64,000 bases of DNA from Methylomonas aurea (GTDB taxonomy: Bacteria; Pseudomonadota; Gammaproteobacteria; Methylococcales; Methylomonadaceae). The notes beneath the pieces were generated by a model. That model was not told where the DNA came from, did no database searches, and worked only from the letters and a program-made list of their open reading frames with translations. Made by a program: the position numbers and the translations under genes. Location: the NCBI RefSeq assembly GCF_024505045.1, contig NZ_JANIBM010000002.1:62001-126000 (forward strand), in the 5' to 3' direction. Shown here piece after piece: positions 9,061 through 19,871 of the stretch (position 1 is its first letter; each line of letters begins with the position of its first letter).

Positions 9061-9139
9061 CCGTTCGTGGTGAGCATGTCGAGCCCTGATCGGCTCTTGG
9101 GTATAACCATTCACCCTTCGATACGCTCAGGGCGAACGG
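9061..9139. repeat. Dispersed imperfect inverted repeat
   Basis: The arms CCGTTCGTGGTGAGCATGTC and its inverse partner (ending TCAGGGCGAACGG) run about 23 bp with a few mismatches. The CGTTCGCCCTGAGC...GAAGGGTGAA type is a familiar intergenic repeat in many proteobacterial genomes. It is probably non-functional for tpsA. Confidence 0.6.
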
Positions 9140-9320
9140 TTAAGCCTTTACCTAACGACATTGGTGTGAGGGGGTGTTAATAAATTATCTCGATACGCCA
9201 AAGTTTAAATCGGGATACGCCGGATGGGAGTTTTAATGTTAGAAGTTTCCTGCAGACAATCCGAATTATCGGGTTGGTAGGATTCAGTTCGGGCTGGCTC
9301 GTAATATTGAGTTAATAAAA

Positions 9321-9359
9321 CTTGGTTTGGGATGGCTAGTACGCCAAAACCAAGCTTTT
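9321..9359 (+). terminator. Terminator-like hairpin upstream of riboswitch
   Basis: CTTGGTTTGG pairs with CCAAAACCAAG with one bulge, followed by CTTTT; the flanking AAAA on the left can extend the stem. It could insulate tpsA from tpsB read-through. Confidence 0.4.
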
Positions 9360-9492
9360 GCGGAAAACATTTTGCCGGCCCGAAAAATCGGCGCTAGGCG
9401 CAACGCCGTTCGCGAATCCGGCGCCGGCACGACGTCGCAAACAAAACCGAACCAACAAGTTTCAGGCAGGTTTTTTAGATTTTATTGTAAAT

Positions 9493-9558
9493 GCCAAACC
9501 CGTTGCGAAGCGGGGACGGAAAGCCGCGGGTCTCGTTGCCGAGACAGCCGGGTTGCCG
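9493..9558 (+). ncRNA. Cyclic di-GMP-I riboswitch (GEMM class) in the tpsA leader
   Basis: The core starts GCCAAACCCG, has the hairpin TTGCGAAG, then GGGGACGGAAAGCCGCGG, a second hairpin (TCTCGTTGCCGAGA), and the closing strand CAGCCGGGTTGCC. It matches the GEMM consensus as well as, or better than, the copy at 4261. It ends 41 bases before the tpsA ATG at 9600, which rules out the longer open frame that begins at 9327. Confidence 0.92.
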
Positions 9559-9599
9559 CCAGTACGCTGGTGAACTTAACCGATCGAGGCATCCGAGAC

Positions 9600-12500
9600 A
9601 TGGCCAAATCCGCGGCATTTCCACGGCAGACATCCTGCGAACCGTTCCGACTCAATCCTTTGGTGGCCTGCGTCCGCCTGGCGCTGGCCGGCGGCATGCT
9701 GGTGGGCGGCGCCCAGCCGGTCCGGGCCGAATTGCCGATTCCGGCGGCGGCCTGGGTTACCAGCGGCGCGGCGACCAGCCAGGTGATCGGCAATACCCTG
9801 CGTATCGACCAGACCACCGACAAAGCGATTCTGAACTGGGACCAGTTCAACGTCGGCCGGGAGAACACTGTGCAGTTCGTGCAGCCCAACAGCCAATCGA
9901 TTGCGCTGAATCGGATCAACCAGCACGACCCAAGCCGGATCTTCGGCCAGATCATTGCCAACGGCCAGATTTACCTGTACAACAAAAACGGTTTCGTGTT
10001 CGGTAAGGATGCGGTGATCAACACCAACACCGTGGTCGCGACCACGTTGAACATCAGCGATGAGATCTTCAACCGCGGCATCACCCGAGTATTCGACGAA
10101 AACAACAGTGCCGCGCTGGCGATCGAGCCGATGGCGCCGGGCGATACGCTCGACCCGAAAACCGCGAAAATTCTGATCGAGGCCGGCGCCAAGATTTCCA
10201 CCGATAACAACGGCCGGATCATCATCGTCGCACCGGAAATCGAAAACCGCGGTACGTTGACCAGCGGCAAGCAGGGCCAAATCATCCTGGCCGCCAGCCA
10301 GGACAAAGTCTATCTGCAAACCGCGAACAAGGACGATCCGTTCGCCGGCCTGGTCGTGGAAGTGGATACTGGCGGCAAGGTCACCAACGCCACGACCGGT
10401 AATATCGGCGTGCGCCAGGGCAACGTGACGATGGCCGGCTTCGTCGTCAACCAGCAAGGCCGGGTCAGTGCCACCACTTCGGTCAACGTCAACGGTTCGA
10501 TCCGCTTGCAAGCCGCCGAACAGAGCGGCGTACTGGGTTCGCGTCTGGTGGCAACCCGCACCGACCGCAGCAGCGATGCCGGCGACGGTTTGGGGACCAA
10601 GGCGACTGCGACGTTCGGCGCCAACAGCAGCACCGAAATTCTGGCTGACGCAGAAGGCGGCAGCGCCGCCGACGGCCAGGTGCAACCCGATTCCTATCTG
10701 GCCGCGACTGCCAATACCATCGTGGTCGAGGGCGGCGCCAACGTCAAAGTCCCCGGCGGCAAGGTTAACCTGACTGCGACCGACAATCTGGCCAAACCCA
10801 ATCTCGGCACCAAGGGCAGCATCCGCATCGACAGCGGCGCGGCTATCGACGTTTCCGGCTATAAAAACGTCGCGGTGGCGATGGAGCGCAACGTCGGCGA
10901 GGTTTCGGTGCAAAGTTTCGATTTGCGCGATGCGCCGCTGCAGAAGTCCGGCGTGTTGAAAGGGCAAACCGTGTATGTCGATTTGCGCGGCGATAGCCAA
11001 ATCATCGACACCGCCGGCGCCAAGGACCGCATCAGCCGCAGTATCCAGGAACGGCTGGCCGAAGGCGGCAGCATCACCCTGACCTCGGGCGGCGACATTG
11101 CCGTGAACGGTAACGCGACGTTCGATATTTCCGGCGGTTCGGTCAACTATGCCGACGGTTACGTCAACACCACCAAATTGATGAACCAGTACGGCCAGAT
11201 CGTCGATATCGGCGACGCCGACCCGAACGACCATTACATCGCGGTATTGGGCGTGGTTAACCAGACCCACAAAAAATGGGGTATCGAAAAGACCTATAAC
11301 TTGTTGGGAGCCGGCTCTTTCGCTCAGTTCGAACGCGGCTACAGCGAGGGCAAGAACGCCGGCAGCCTGAACCTGCAGACGGCGCAACTGGCCTGGAACG
11401 GCGATCTGACGGCCGGCTCGCAGGCCGGCATCTACCAGCGCGATTTGGCGAAACTGCCCGGCGCCGGCGAATTCAACATCGATTTGGCGCTGTTTTTGTC
11501 GGCGCAGGATGTCAAGTTCCAAACCGCTCCCGGTACCGTCCATATCGCGTCCGGCCAGGATTTTCCATTGAAAGGCGACGGCCGGCCGGCCGATTTGCTG
11601 ATCTCCACCGCCAAACTGCAACAATCCGGCGTCGGCAAAGTTTCGGTAAAAACATTGGGCAGTGCCACGGTCGGTGCGGACGTCAGTATCGCGATGCGGC
11701 CCACCGGCAGCCTGAGTCTGGATGCCGGTACGGTTAATTTCGCCGGCGATTTCAAAGCGGCCGGCGGCAGTATTACCTTGGCGGCGGCCAACAATGCCAA
11801 ATTGCCCGGTTCGGGCGGCTTATCGTTAGCCGGCAGCGCCGATCTGGACGTCTCCGGATTGTGGGTCAACGATTTGCAAAAAGGTTTCGATGCGGCGCCG
11901 ACCGACGCGTTGGCACTGGACGGCGGCCAAGTCACGCTTAAGTCGGAAGGCGATCTGACGGTCGCGGCCGGTTCCCGGATTCGGGCCGACGGCGGCGCCT
12001 GGCTGGCGTTGAACGGCGAGCTCGAAGCCGGCAAGGGCGGCGATATTACCTTGGCCGCCACGGCCAGCGGCCTGAGCTATCCGGTATTGCGCGTAGCCGG
12101 CGAAGTTTCGGCCTACGGCTTGGAACGCAACGGCAGTCTGACACTGGAGAGCGGCAAAATCGTGGTCGGTACGCCCGCGGCCGGCGAAGCCAATCAAGCT
12201 TTTGTGGTCGGTGCAGGCGGTTTCGACGCCTCCCGTTTCGCCGCTTTCAATACCGTCAATCTGGTTGCCAACACGGCCGGTGTTACCGTCAAATCTTCGA
12301 CCGATCTGAACTTGCGCGCCAGGAATCTGGTTTTGGCCGGCGATTACCTGAACCGTGCCACCGGTTCCGCATTGCGCGATTTCAGCCAAGTCGTCGAGTT
12401 ACCGGAACATTTGCGCCAGCCGATGGCGGTCAAACTGCAAGGTTTCACCGAAGTGGCACTGGAAACCGGCAGCGCGATCCGCGCCGATAAAGGTTCGACC

Positions 12501-15500
12501 GTCAGTCTGGTCAGTTCTGCCGGCAGCATTTACGTCGACGGCACTGTGCAAAGCGAGGGCGGCAAAATCAATCTGACCGCGACCTCGGTCAACGACCAGG
12601 AATACGACGACAAACAGGTGATCTGGTTGGGCTCGCACGCCAAATTGCTGGCGCAAGGCACCACCCGCTTGAATCCGGCCGACGTATTCGGCCGCCGTAC
12701 CGGTGTGGTATTGGACGGCGGCGAAGTCGTGTTCGACGCATTGCGCGGTGCGGTAGTTCTGGAAAACGGCTCTTTGATCGACGTTTCCGGCACCAGTGCC
12801 GAACTGGACATCCAGCAAAAAGGCAATCCCTTGGCGAATAATTTCGTCCGGCAGCGGATCGCATCGAATGCCGGCAAGGTCAAGGTTACCGCCGCCGAGG
12901 GGGCGGTACTGGAAGCCGATTTCCGCGCCAACGCTGGTTCGCCGTTGGCGCACGCCGGCAAGTTGGAGCTGGCGCTGGACCGGTTCCGCCGCAACCCGCC
13001 GTCGCAGCCGGAAATCCCGTTTCCGAGCAATCCGTTGGTCATCAACGTGACGCAGTCTTCCCGGCGCTGGTCGAATCAGGATCCTGTCTACGGCGAACGC
13101 TTCCCGCTGGAATTGAACGGCAAAATGTCGCTCAGCATCGACCGCTTCGCCGCCGGCGGTTTCAGCGATTTGAGCCTGACTGCGGACCAGGTCGTGTTCA
13201 GCGGCGCCGTCGATCTGCACGCCGGCGAGCGGATCAAAATCGACGCCGCCAAAATCAACGCGGCGGACATCGACGGCCAGGCCGCCGACGTCGAATTGCA
13301 TACGGTATTCCTGCAAATCGGCTCGTCGCTGAACCGGACGCTGGCCGATAGCGCCGATAGCGGTAGCGGCCGGTTTAGCGGCAATGCGCAATGGATACAG
13401 CTCAACGGCGCCACGCAATGGAACGGCTTCGAACGGATTGCCTTGAACAGCCAACACGACTTGCGCGCGGTCGGCATCCGCGAATCCGGCGACCAGCGCG
13501 ACTTCATCGGCGGCTTGGTGACGGCGGCGGATTTACATCTGCAAGCCAGCCAGATTTATCCGACCACATTGAGCAATTTCACCTTCGCGGTCAAAAACAA
13601 TGCCGACGGCAAGATCGTCATCACCGGTAACAATACCGACACCGATAACACGCCATTGTCGGCAGCCGGCCAATTGACCTTCGATGCGCCGGTGATTCGC
13701 CAAGCCGGCGCGATCAAGGCGCCGATGGGCACGATAACCCTGAAAGCCGGCCGCGAATTGACGCTCGAGCAAACCAGCCTGACCTCGGTTTCGGCTCGCA
13801 ACATGAAATTCGACCCGGCCAGCCAAACCTGGGTGGCCGGCGCCGATTTGACGATTCCGTTCGGCGTGACTCAGGGCGGCCTGGATTGGCTCTATCCGTT
13901 GGACGACGCCGGCCGCAAACTGGTGTTCGATACCGCGCCGGAAAAACGCTTGGTACTGTCGGCGCCGGACATCGATATCAAAACCGGTAGCACGGTCGAC
14001 GTGGCCGGCGGCGGCGATTTGTTGTCCTACGAGTTCCAACCCGGAGCCGGCGGTTCTTACGATTATTTGCAACCGGGCAGCCCGTCTTACCAAGGGGGCT
14101 TCGCGGTATTACCCGGTCTGGGTTCCGAGCTGGCGCCGTTCGACCATTACGAAAGCCAGTATTTGCCCTACGCCTTCGGCAGCAAGATTTACCTGGACGG
14201 CGGCTCCGGCCTGGCGGCCGGCGAGTACGTGATTTTGCCGGCCCGCTATGCGTTGTTGCCTGGGGCTTATCTGATTACGCCGCAGGCCGGGACCCAGGAT
14301 TTACCCGCCAGCCAGGCCACGATAGACGGCCGGGCCATCGTGCCGGGTTATCTGGTGCAGGCCGGTACCGGGATCCGCGACGCCCGCAGCAACGGTTACT
14401 TGATCGAAACCGGCGCCGACGTGCGGATGCGCTCCAGCTACGACATTCACACCGCCAACGATTTTTACCGGGAGCGGGCGCTCAAGAACGAACAGGCCGT
14501 GCCGCTGTTGCCCATGGACAGCGGCCAGATTTCGTTGGTCGCGCAGAACCAGTTGGTCATGGACGGCAAGTTTCTGGTCGAAGCGGCCAACGGCGGCAGA
14601 GGGGCGAAGATGGATATCGCCGCCAACCGCATCAGCGTGGTCGAGCAACTCAGCCAGGCGCCTGCGGCCGGCGTGCTGGAGATCCTGGATAGCGATCTGA
14701 GCGCTCTGAACGTGGACAGCCTGTTGCTGGGCGGTGCCCGCAGCCGTAACCAAAGCAAAGCCGGCGAAACCGATATCCAGGTTACCGCCAGCGAGGTGGT
14801 ATTCAGCGAGAACGTGGCGTTGAGCGGACCGGAAATCATGGCCACCGCGACCGGGTTGATCGATGTGCGCGCCGGCGCCGTGCTGGCGGCCGACAGAGCT
14901 GCCAACAGCGGCGACAGCGTGTTGAACATTGCCGGCGACGGCGCGATTCTGCGCGTGTCCGGCGACAAGCAAGTAGTATTCAACCGCAGCGAAACCTCGG
15001 CCGACGCCGCCGGCGGCGAACTGCGGGTCGCGGCCGGCGCCACGCTGAAATCGGCCAAATCGATGTTGTTGGGCGCGACCCGCTCCACCCAATTGCTGGG
15101 CGAACTGGAAATGGACGGCGGTTCGTTGAATCTGACCGCCAACACCATCAACCTCGGCGAAGTCGATGGCTTGAGCGGCAGCAACGCGCTGAACTGGTCC
15201 AACCGCAAATTGTCGGCGTTGGCGGTCGACGAGTTGGTGCTGACCGCACGCGATAGCGTCGGCGTCTACGGCAACTTGCATCGGGTCAAGGTCGACGGCT
15301 CGGCCGAGCTCGATCAAAACGGCGCCACCCGCGCCATCCATTTCGGCAGTTTGACCTTGAACGCGGCCGGTATTTCCGGATACGGCGCCGGCGGCGACCT
15401 CGCCCAATTGTCTGCCGATAGTCTGACGCTGCAAAACAGCGCCGGCGCGCAAAGTTCGCGCAGCGGTAGCGGCAGCGGCGTTTTGGCTTTATCCGCCGAC

Positions 15501-18500
15501 AGCCTGAAAGTCGGCGACGGTACCTTTGCCATCGACGGTTTTTCCCGCGTCGACGCCAACGCGGCCAAGGAATTCAGAGCGGCCGGTCAAGGCACGTTGC
15601 AAGTCGCTGCCGACTTGAATCTGGCTGTCGGCATGCTGGCCGCCGACGGCGGCAGCCGGACCAAGCTCGATGCGACCGGCCACGACGCGGTGTTCGCGGC
15701 CCTGGCTAGCGACGCTAAGGTCGCCAGCGGCCTGGGCGGCGCGATTAGTGCCGTCGCCGATAGCATAGATTTCAACGCCAAAGCGGTACTGGCGTCCGGG
15801 GCGCTGGAATTGCAGGCCTTGACCGGTGACGTGGTCATTGGCGCCGAAGCCGATATCGATCTGGCCGGCCGTAGCGTGCGTTTCGCGGATCAGAATAAAT
15901 ACACTGCCGGCGGTAGTTTCAAAGCTATTGCCGACCAGCAGCGGGTGGTCGTGCAACAGGGCGCGGTAATCGATGCCGACAGTGGCGGCGGCAACGCCCA
16001 GGGCGGCGACATCGTGTTACGAGCGCCGAACCAGTCCTTGGTATTGCAAGGCCAAATCCGCGCCAACGGCGGAACTACAACGATAGAAGTAGACCGTTTC
16101 GACGCCGGCGCCGATTTCGATACGCTGATGGCCATCGTCAACAACGCCGGTATCGACCGCTCGATTTATTTCCGGGTGCACAACGCCGATATCGAACAAC
16201 GGGCCGGCAACGTGATCGCCGCGCGTAAGGTTACTCTGGCCAGCGATAACGGCAGTGTCAGCCTGGCCGGCGCCATCGATGCCGATGCGGCCGACAACGG
16301 CGGCGAGATCAATATTTACGCCGGTGACGGCATCACGCTGCAAGGCGGCGCTGCGCTGTCGGCGGTCGGTATGGGCGAGGGCGCCAAGGGCGGCAAGGTA
16401 TTGTTGTCCGCGACCGATTCGGATAACGACGGTGCGGCCGGAATCGCTATCCGGTCCGGCGCGAACGTCGACGTCTCCGGCAACGGCGCGGCGGGCGGCA
16501 AAGTGGCGTTACGCGCCAGACGCACCGCCGACGGTATCGATATGCAACCGGTGGCCGGCACGGTGGCCGGATATACCAAGTTTTACGCCGAGGGCGTCCA
16601 GGTCTACGGCAATTCGCAGCTGGGCGACGACGGCGAAATCAACGCCGCCGACATCGAACAGATCAAGCAGGATACGGCGGACTACATGACGGCGCAGACC
16701 ATGCAAAAGGTCGCGGCGTTGGCGCCCGGCCTGCAGTTGTTGGCCGGCGTCGAAATCGATTACGACGGCAATCTGGCTTTGCAGGACCAATGGGATTTGG
16801 CCGATTGGCGCTACGGTAACCTTACCGACGGTAACGTCTGGAACGACACGCCGGGCCGGTTGGTGATCAAGGCCAGCGGCGATTTCAGCGTTAACCAGTC
16901 GCTGAGCGACGGCTTCAAAACCGAACTGTTCCGTTACCCGGCCGCGACCGGGACCGGCACCAATACCGCGCGGATCGTCGATAAATTGCAGGGCGGCTCG
17001 TCCTGGTCCTACAACATCGTGGCCGGCGCGGCCGGCGGTAGCGCCGATTTCAATGCCGTCGCCGACAGCGCTAGTTTGCATATTGCCGAAAATACCGTGA
17101 TTCGCACCGGCAGCGGCGACATGTGGATCGGCGCAGCCGGCGACATCAATTTCGCCGCCGGTTCGGCTTCGGTTTACAACGCCGGCCGACCGACCGAAGC
17201 CAGCCCGTTCGGCAACTTTAAAGACCGTTTCGTCGGCACCGCGTTTTATACCGAGTATCCGGTGGACGGCGGCGACCTGACCCTGACGGCCGGCGGTAAC
17301 ATCAACGGTGCGGTAACCGACAACAACTTCAATAACTGGCTGCTGCGGATCGGCAACTGGACCGCGGACGGCAGCCATGCCAAGGAAATTCCCACGGCCT
17401 GGGGCGTGGCCTTGGGCTACATCACGACCGGCGGCGGCAACAATCCGGCCAAGGCCAGTGCGCCGTTCTTCCAGCAAAACGTCGGCTCGTTCGGCGGCGG
17501 TAACGTTAATGTGGTTGCCGGCGGTTCGATCAGCAATCTGGACGTGATGATGCCGACCACCGGTAAGCAGGTCGGGACGCCGAACCCTACCGACAACACC
17601 AATCCGAACCGGTTCTATACCAATCAGGTTCAGGTCAACGGCGGCGGCACGCTGCAGGTCAATGCCGGCGCCGACATCGTCGGCGGTAACTATTACCTGG
17701 GCAAAGGCAGCGGCGCTATCGCCGCCGGCGGCAAAATCGGCGCGGCGGACTCTTCCGCCAGCGGTCCGAAATTGTTGGTCGGCGATACCCGGATCGATGT
17801 CAGCGCCCGCGCCGGCGTGGATTTGTCCGGCGTATCCGACCCGATGATTTTGCATAGCGGCGACGTCAACTTTTTCAGTTACGGCGCCGATAGCGGCGTC
17901 AACGTCGAGTCGCTGGCCGGCGATGTGGTATTGCATGCCGACGGCAACGTGTTCGGCCCGCCGGATTCCATCGTCAGCAGCGCCCAAGCCGAGCTGGCCC
18001 GAATCTACCCGGCAACCTTGACCGCCGTAGCGGTGACCGGTAGCGTGCGCATTGCCGACAAGATCGTGCTGTTCCCGGCGCCGGCCGCGCAACTGGCGCT
18101 GTTAGCCGGCGACAGCATCACGGCGGAGCAGGGAACGCAATTGTTCATGTCCGATTTCGACGTCAGCTTGTTGCCGACGGCGGTGTTGCCGGTGAAAAAG
18201 GACGAGGACGTGATGGCCACTATCGGCGCCAACATCGCCGAATCGCACGCCACCGAACCGGTGCACGCCGGCGACTCGCAACCGGTGCGTCTGGTATCCG
18301 GGCTCGGCAATATCGAGAACATCATTTTCACGTTGCCGAAACACGTGTTGCTGAGTTCCGGCAAGGACTTGGTGGACGTTTCGCTGGCGGCGCAGCACGT
18401 CGCTGCCGATAGCGTATCGTTGATCGAAGCGGCCCGCGATATCCGTTACAGTTCGTTGCGCAGCCCGAATACCGGCATCCTCACTCCCAACGAGAACAAG

Positions 18501-19706
18501 ATCGAAGTGGCCGGCGGCGGCGATGTCTTGATCAAAGCCGGCCGTAACATCGATTTGGGTGCCTCGGTCGGGGTCTCGACCACCGGCAATCTGTTCAACA
18601 CCAGTCTGGCCGATCGCGGCGCCAATTTGCATCTCCTGACCGGCGCCAACGGCGAACTGGACTATGCCGGTTTCATCGAAAAGATCATGCTGGACAATCC
18701 GCAGTACGCGGCCGAATTCGATAAAGCCAGCGGCGTGATTTTGGCCTTCATGCGCCAGCGTTTGCAGGACGATACGCTGGATCGCGCCGCCGCGTTGGCC
18801 GCCTTCGCCGAGTTGAACAGCCGCGATTTCGTCGAGATCCAACCGCAATTGAACGCTGCGCTGTTGCCGGTGCTGTTCGATGAAATCAAAGCGTCCGGCA
18901 CGGCAGCGGCGGGTAGCAGCGACCTCGGCAACCAGCGCGGCTTCGCTGCGATCGACAGCTTGTTTGCCGGCAGCAGCTGGCAGGGCGATTTGAGCATGTT
19001 CTTCAGCAAAATCCATACGCTGGACAACGGCAATATCAACATTCTGGCTCCGGGCGGCCAAGTCAACGTCGGTCTGGCGGTGTCGTTTGCCGGGGAGAAA
19101 GACGAATCCGAGCTGGGTATCGTGGCCTGGCGCGAGGGCGATATCAACGTCATGGTCCGCGACGACTTTTCGGTCAATACCTCACGGGCTTTCGTATTGG
19201 ATGGCGGCGATATTCTGGTCTGGTCGTCCGAAGGCAACATCGATGCCGGCCGCGGTGCCAAAACCGCGCTTTCGATTCCGCCGGTCGAGCCGACCTACGA
19301 CAAGAACGGCAATTTGACCAGCGAGCCGCCGGCGATCATTTCCGGCAGCGGTATCCGTACCGCGGCCAACTCGGCCGGCCGGACACCGGGCGACGTGTTC
19401 CTGTTCGCGCCCAAGGGCGTGGTCGACGCCGGCGAAGCCGGTATCGGCGGCAAGAACGTGTTCATCGCCGCGACGGCGGTACTCGGTGCGCAAAACATTC
19501 AGGTCAGCGGCGTCGGCACCGGCGTCCCGGTCGCGGCCACCGGCAGCGTCGCCGCCGGTTTGACCGGAACCAGCAACCTGAACGCCGGCGTCAGCCAGAT
19601 GGCGGAAAGCTCGGTCAACAACAGCGTCGGCAAGGACAACGGCAACTCCATCGCCAAGGCGATTTTGGGCATGCTCAGCGTCGAACTGTTGGGCTTCGGC
19701 GACTAG
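9600..19706 (+). CDS. Giant filamentous-haemagglutinin-type exoprotein TpsA, copy 1
   Basis: 3,368 residues from the ATG at 9600 (GAGG upstream, just after the riboswitch). The signal peptide is extended and ends around GGAQPVRA/ELPIP at residue 43. The TPS secretion domain follows (about 50-300), with ILNWDQFNVGRENTVQF, QSIALNRI and the NPNGI-like motif KNGFVFGKD. The rest is a long repetitive beta-helix rich in G, N, D and A, with recurring 'IDVSG', 'GGxITL' and 'AGGNI' rungs. The block LPARYALLPGAYLITP near residue 1545 and the distal conserved part resemble DUF3739-type haemagglutinin-family proteins. No C-terminal Cys pair is present; the chain ends ELLGFGD. It should be exported by TpsB and form a long surface fibre or adhesin. 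The same domain order is found in the protein at 32806-43179. Confidence 0.92.
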   Translation: MAKSAAFPRQTSCEPFRLNPLVACVRLALAGGMLVGGAQPVRAELPIPAAAWVTSGAATSQVIGNTLRIDQTTDKAILNWDQFNVGRENTVQFVQPNSQSIALNRINQHDPSRIFGQIIANGQIYLYNKNGFVFGKDAVINTNTVVATTLNISDEIFNRGITRVFDENNSAALAIEPMAPGDTLDPKTAKILIEAGAKISTDNNGRIIIVAPEIENRGTLTSGKQGQIILAASQDKVYLQTANKDDPFAGLVVEVDTGGKVTNATTGNIGVRQGNVTMAGFVVNQQGRVSATTSVNVNGSIRLQAAEQSGVLGSRLVATRTDRSSDAGDGLGTKATATFGANSSTEILADAEGGSAADGQVQPDSYLAATANTIVVEGGANVKVPGGKVNLTATDNLAKPNLGTKGSIRIDSGAAIDVSGYKNVAVAMERNVGEVSVQSFDLRDAPLQKSGVLKGQTVYVDLRGDSQIIDTAGAKDRISRSIQERLAEGGSITLTSGGDIAVNGNATFDISGGSVNYADGYVNTTKLMNQYGQIVDIGDADPNDHYIAVLGVVNQTHKKWGIEKTYNLLGAGSFAQFERGYSEGKNAGSLNLQTAQLAWNGDLTAGSQAGIYQRDLAKLPGAGEFNIDLALFLSAQDVKFQTAPGTVHIASGQDFPLKGDGRPADLLISTAKLQQSGVGKVSVKTLGSATVGADVSIAMRPTGSLSLDAGTVNFAGDFKAAGGSITLAAANNAKLPGSGGLSLAGSADLDVSGLWVNDLQKGFDAAPTDALALDGGQVTLKSEGDLTVAAGSRIRADGGAWLALNGELEAGKGGDITLAATASGLSYPVLRVAGEVSAYGLERNGSLTLESGKIVVGTPAAGEANQAFVVGAGGFDASRFAAFNTVNLVANTAGVTVKSSTDLNLRARNLVLAGDYLNRATGSALRDFSQVVELPEHLRQPMAVKLQGFTEVALETGSAIRADKGSTVSLVSSAGSIYVDGTVQSEGGKINLTATSVNDQEYDDKQVIWLGSHAKLLAQGTTRLNPADVFGRRTGVVLDGGEVVFDALRGAVVLENGSLIDVSGTSAELDIQQKGNPLANNFVRQRIASNAGKVKVTAAEGAVLEADFRANAGSPLAHAGKLELALDRFRRNPPSQPEIPFPSNPLVINVTQSSRRWSNQDPVYGERFPLELNGKMSLSIDRFAAGGFSDLSLTADQVVFSGAVDLHAGERIKIDAAKINAADIDGQAADVELHTVFLQIGSSLNRTLADSADSGSGRFSGNAQWIQLNGATQWNGFERIALNSQHDLRAVGIRESGDQRDFIGGLVTAADLHLQASQIYPTTLSNFTFAVKNNADGKIVITGNNTDTDNTPLSAAGQLTFDAPVIRQAGAIKAPMGTITLKAGRELTLEQTSLTSVSARNMKFDPASQTWVAGADLTIPFGVTQGGLDWLYPLDDAGRKLVFDTAPEKRLVLSAPDIDIKTGSTVDVAGGGDLLSYEFQPGAGGSYDYLQPGSPSYQGGFAVLPGLGSELAPFDHYESQYLPYAFGSKIYLDGGSGLAAGEYVILPARYALLPGAYLITPQAGTQDLPASQATIDGRAIVPGYLVQAGTGIRDARSNGYLIETGADVRMRSSYDIHTANDFYRERALKNEQAVPLLPMDSGQISLVAQNQLVMDGKFLVEAANGGRGAKMDIAANRISVVEQLSQAPAAGVLEILDSDLSALNVDSLLLGGARSRNQSKAGETDIQVTASEVVFSENVALSGPEIMATATGLIDVRAGAVLAADRAANSGDSVLNIAGDGAILRVSGDKQVVFNRSETSADAAGGELRVAAGATLKSAKSMLLGATRSTQLLGELEMDGGSLNLTANTINLGEVDGLSGSNALNWSNRKLSALAVDELVLTARDSVGVYGNLHRVKVDGSAELDQNGATRAIHFGSLTLNAAGISGYGAGGDLAQLSADSLTLQNSAGAQSSRSGSGSGVLALSADSLKVGDGTFAIDGFSRVDANAAKEFRAAGQGTLQVAADLNLAVGMLAADGGSRTKLDATGHDAVFAALASDAKVASGLGGAISAVADSIDFNAKAVLASGALELQALTGDVVIGAEADIDLAGRSVRFADQNKYTAGGSFKAIADQQRVVVQQGAVIDADSGGGNAQGGDIVLRAPNQSLVLQGQIRANGGTTTIEVDRFDAGADFDTLMAIVNNAGIDRSIYFRVHNADIEQRAGNVIAARKVTLASDNGSVSLAGAIDADAADNGGEINIYAGDGITLQGGAALSAVGMGEGAKGGKVLLSATDSDNDGAAGIAIRSGANVDVSGNGAAGGKVALRARRTADGIDMQPVAGTVAGYTKFYAEGVQVYGNSQLGDDGEINAADIEQIKQDTADYMTAQTMQKVAALAPGLQLLAGVEIDYDGNLALQDQWDLADWRYGNLTDGNVWNDTPGRLVIKASGDFSVNQSLSDGFKTELFRYPAATGTGTNTARIVDKLQGGSSWSYNIVAGAAGGSADFNAVADSASLHIAENTVIRTGSGDMWIGAAGDINFAAGSASVYNAGRPTEASPFGNFKDRFVGTAFYTEYPVDGGDLTLTAGGNINGAVTDNNFNNWLLRIGNWTADGSHAKEIPTAWGVALGYITTGGGNNPAKASAPFFQQNVGSFGGGNVNVVAGGSISNLDVMMPTTGKQVGTPNPTDNTNPNRFYTNQVQVNGGGTLQVNAGADIVGGNYYLGKGSGAIAAGGKIGAADSSASGPKLLVGDTRIDVSARAGVDLSGVSDPMILHSGDVNFFSYGADSGVNVESLAGDVVLHADGNVFGPPDSIVSSAQAELARIYPATLTAVAVTGSVRIADKIVLFPAPAAQLALLAGDSITAEQGTQLFMSDFDVSLLPTAVLPVKKDEDVMATIGANIAESHATEPVHAGDSQPVRLVSGLGNIENIIFTLPKHVLLSSGKDLVDVSLAAQHVAADSVSLIEAARDIRYSSLRSPNTGILTPNENKIEVAGGGDVLIKAGRNIDLGASVGVSTTGNLFNTSLADRGANLHLLTGANGELDYAGFIEKIMLDNPQYAAEFDKASGVILAFMRQRLQDDTLDRAAALAAFAELNSRDFVEIQPQLNAALLPVLFDEIKASGTAAAGSSDLGNQRGFAAIDSLFAGSSWQGDLSMFFSKIHTLDNGNINILAPGGQVNVGLAVSFAGEKDESELGIVAWREGDINVMVRDDFSVNTSRAFVLDGGDILVWSSEGNIDAGRGAKTALSIPPVEPTYDKNGNLTSEPPAIISGSGIRTAANSAGRTPGDVFLFAPKGVVDAGEAGIGGKNVFIAATAVLGAQNIQVSGVGTGVPVAATGSVAAGLTGTSNLNAGVSQMAESSVNNSVGKDNGNSIAKAILGMLSVELLGFGD

Positions 19707-19871
19707 CCGAAGCCGGCGAAATTGGCTGGTTTGACTGGTTCGAGCGGTCCCCCGTGGCAACCAGGGGAGTCCGGGCCGCAATTGGATCTGTCGGTAAATT
19801 TCAGGAAAATGTCATAAAAATGTAAAGAAAAGTCGGGATAATTCGCTAAGTACCTTGTTTTGAGAGAGAAA

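Larger units (their letters stand above)
8688..9492. other. Long AT-rich intergenic region / tpsA leader
   Basis: About 800 bases. 8690-9000 is clearly AT-richer than the genes around it, with no supported coding frame. A dispersed inverted repeat lies at 9061-9139, and a terminator-like hairpin at 9321-9359 precedes the second riboswitch. The promoter for tpsA must lie here, but I could not fix it from sequence alone. An open frame reaching back to 9327 is an artefact that runs through the riboswitch. Confidence 0.5.

Noticed and set aside
9327-9599. N-terminal extension of tpsA1 by 91 codons
   Set aside because: It runs through the GEMM riboswitch and gives no signal peptide at its start; the ATG at 9600 has a ribosome site and a proper signal peptide.
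9576-11624. 682-residue minus-strand open frame inside tpsA1
   Set aside because: Composition is typical of antisense reading of GC-rich, codon-biased DNA; there is no ribosome site or recognisable domain. The same applies to long antisense frames at 16509-18092, 26281-27831, 39775-41358 and 47508-49109.
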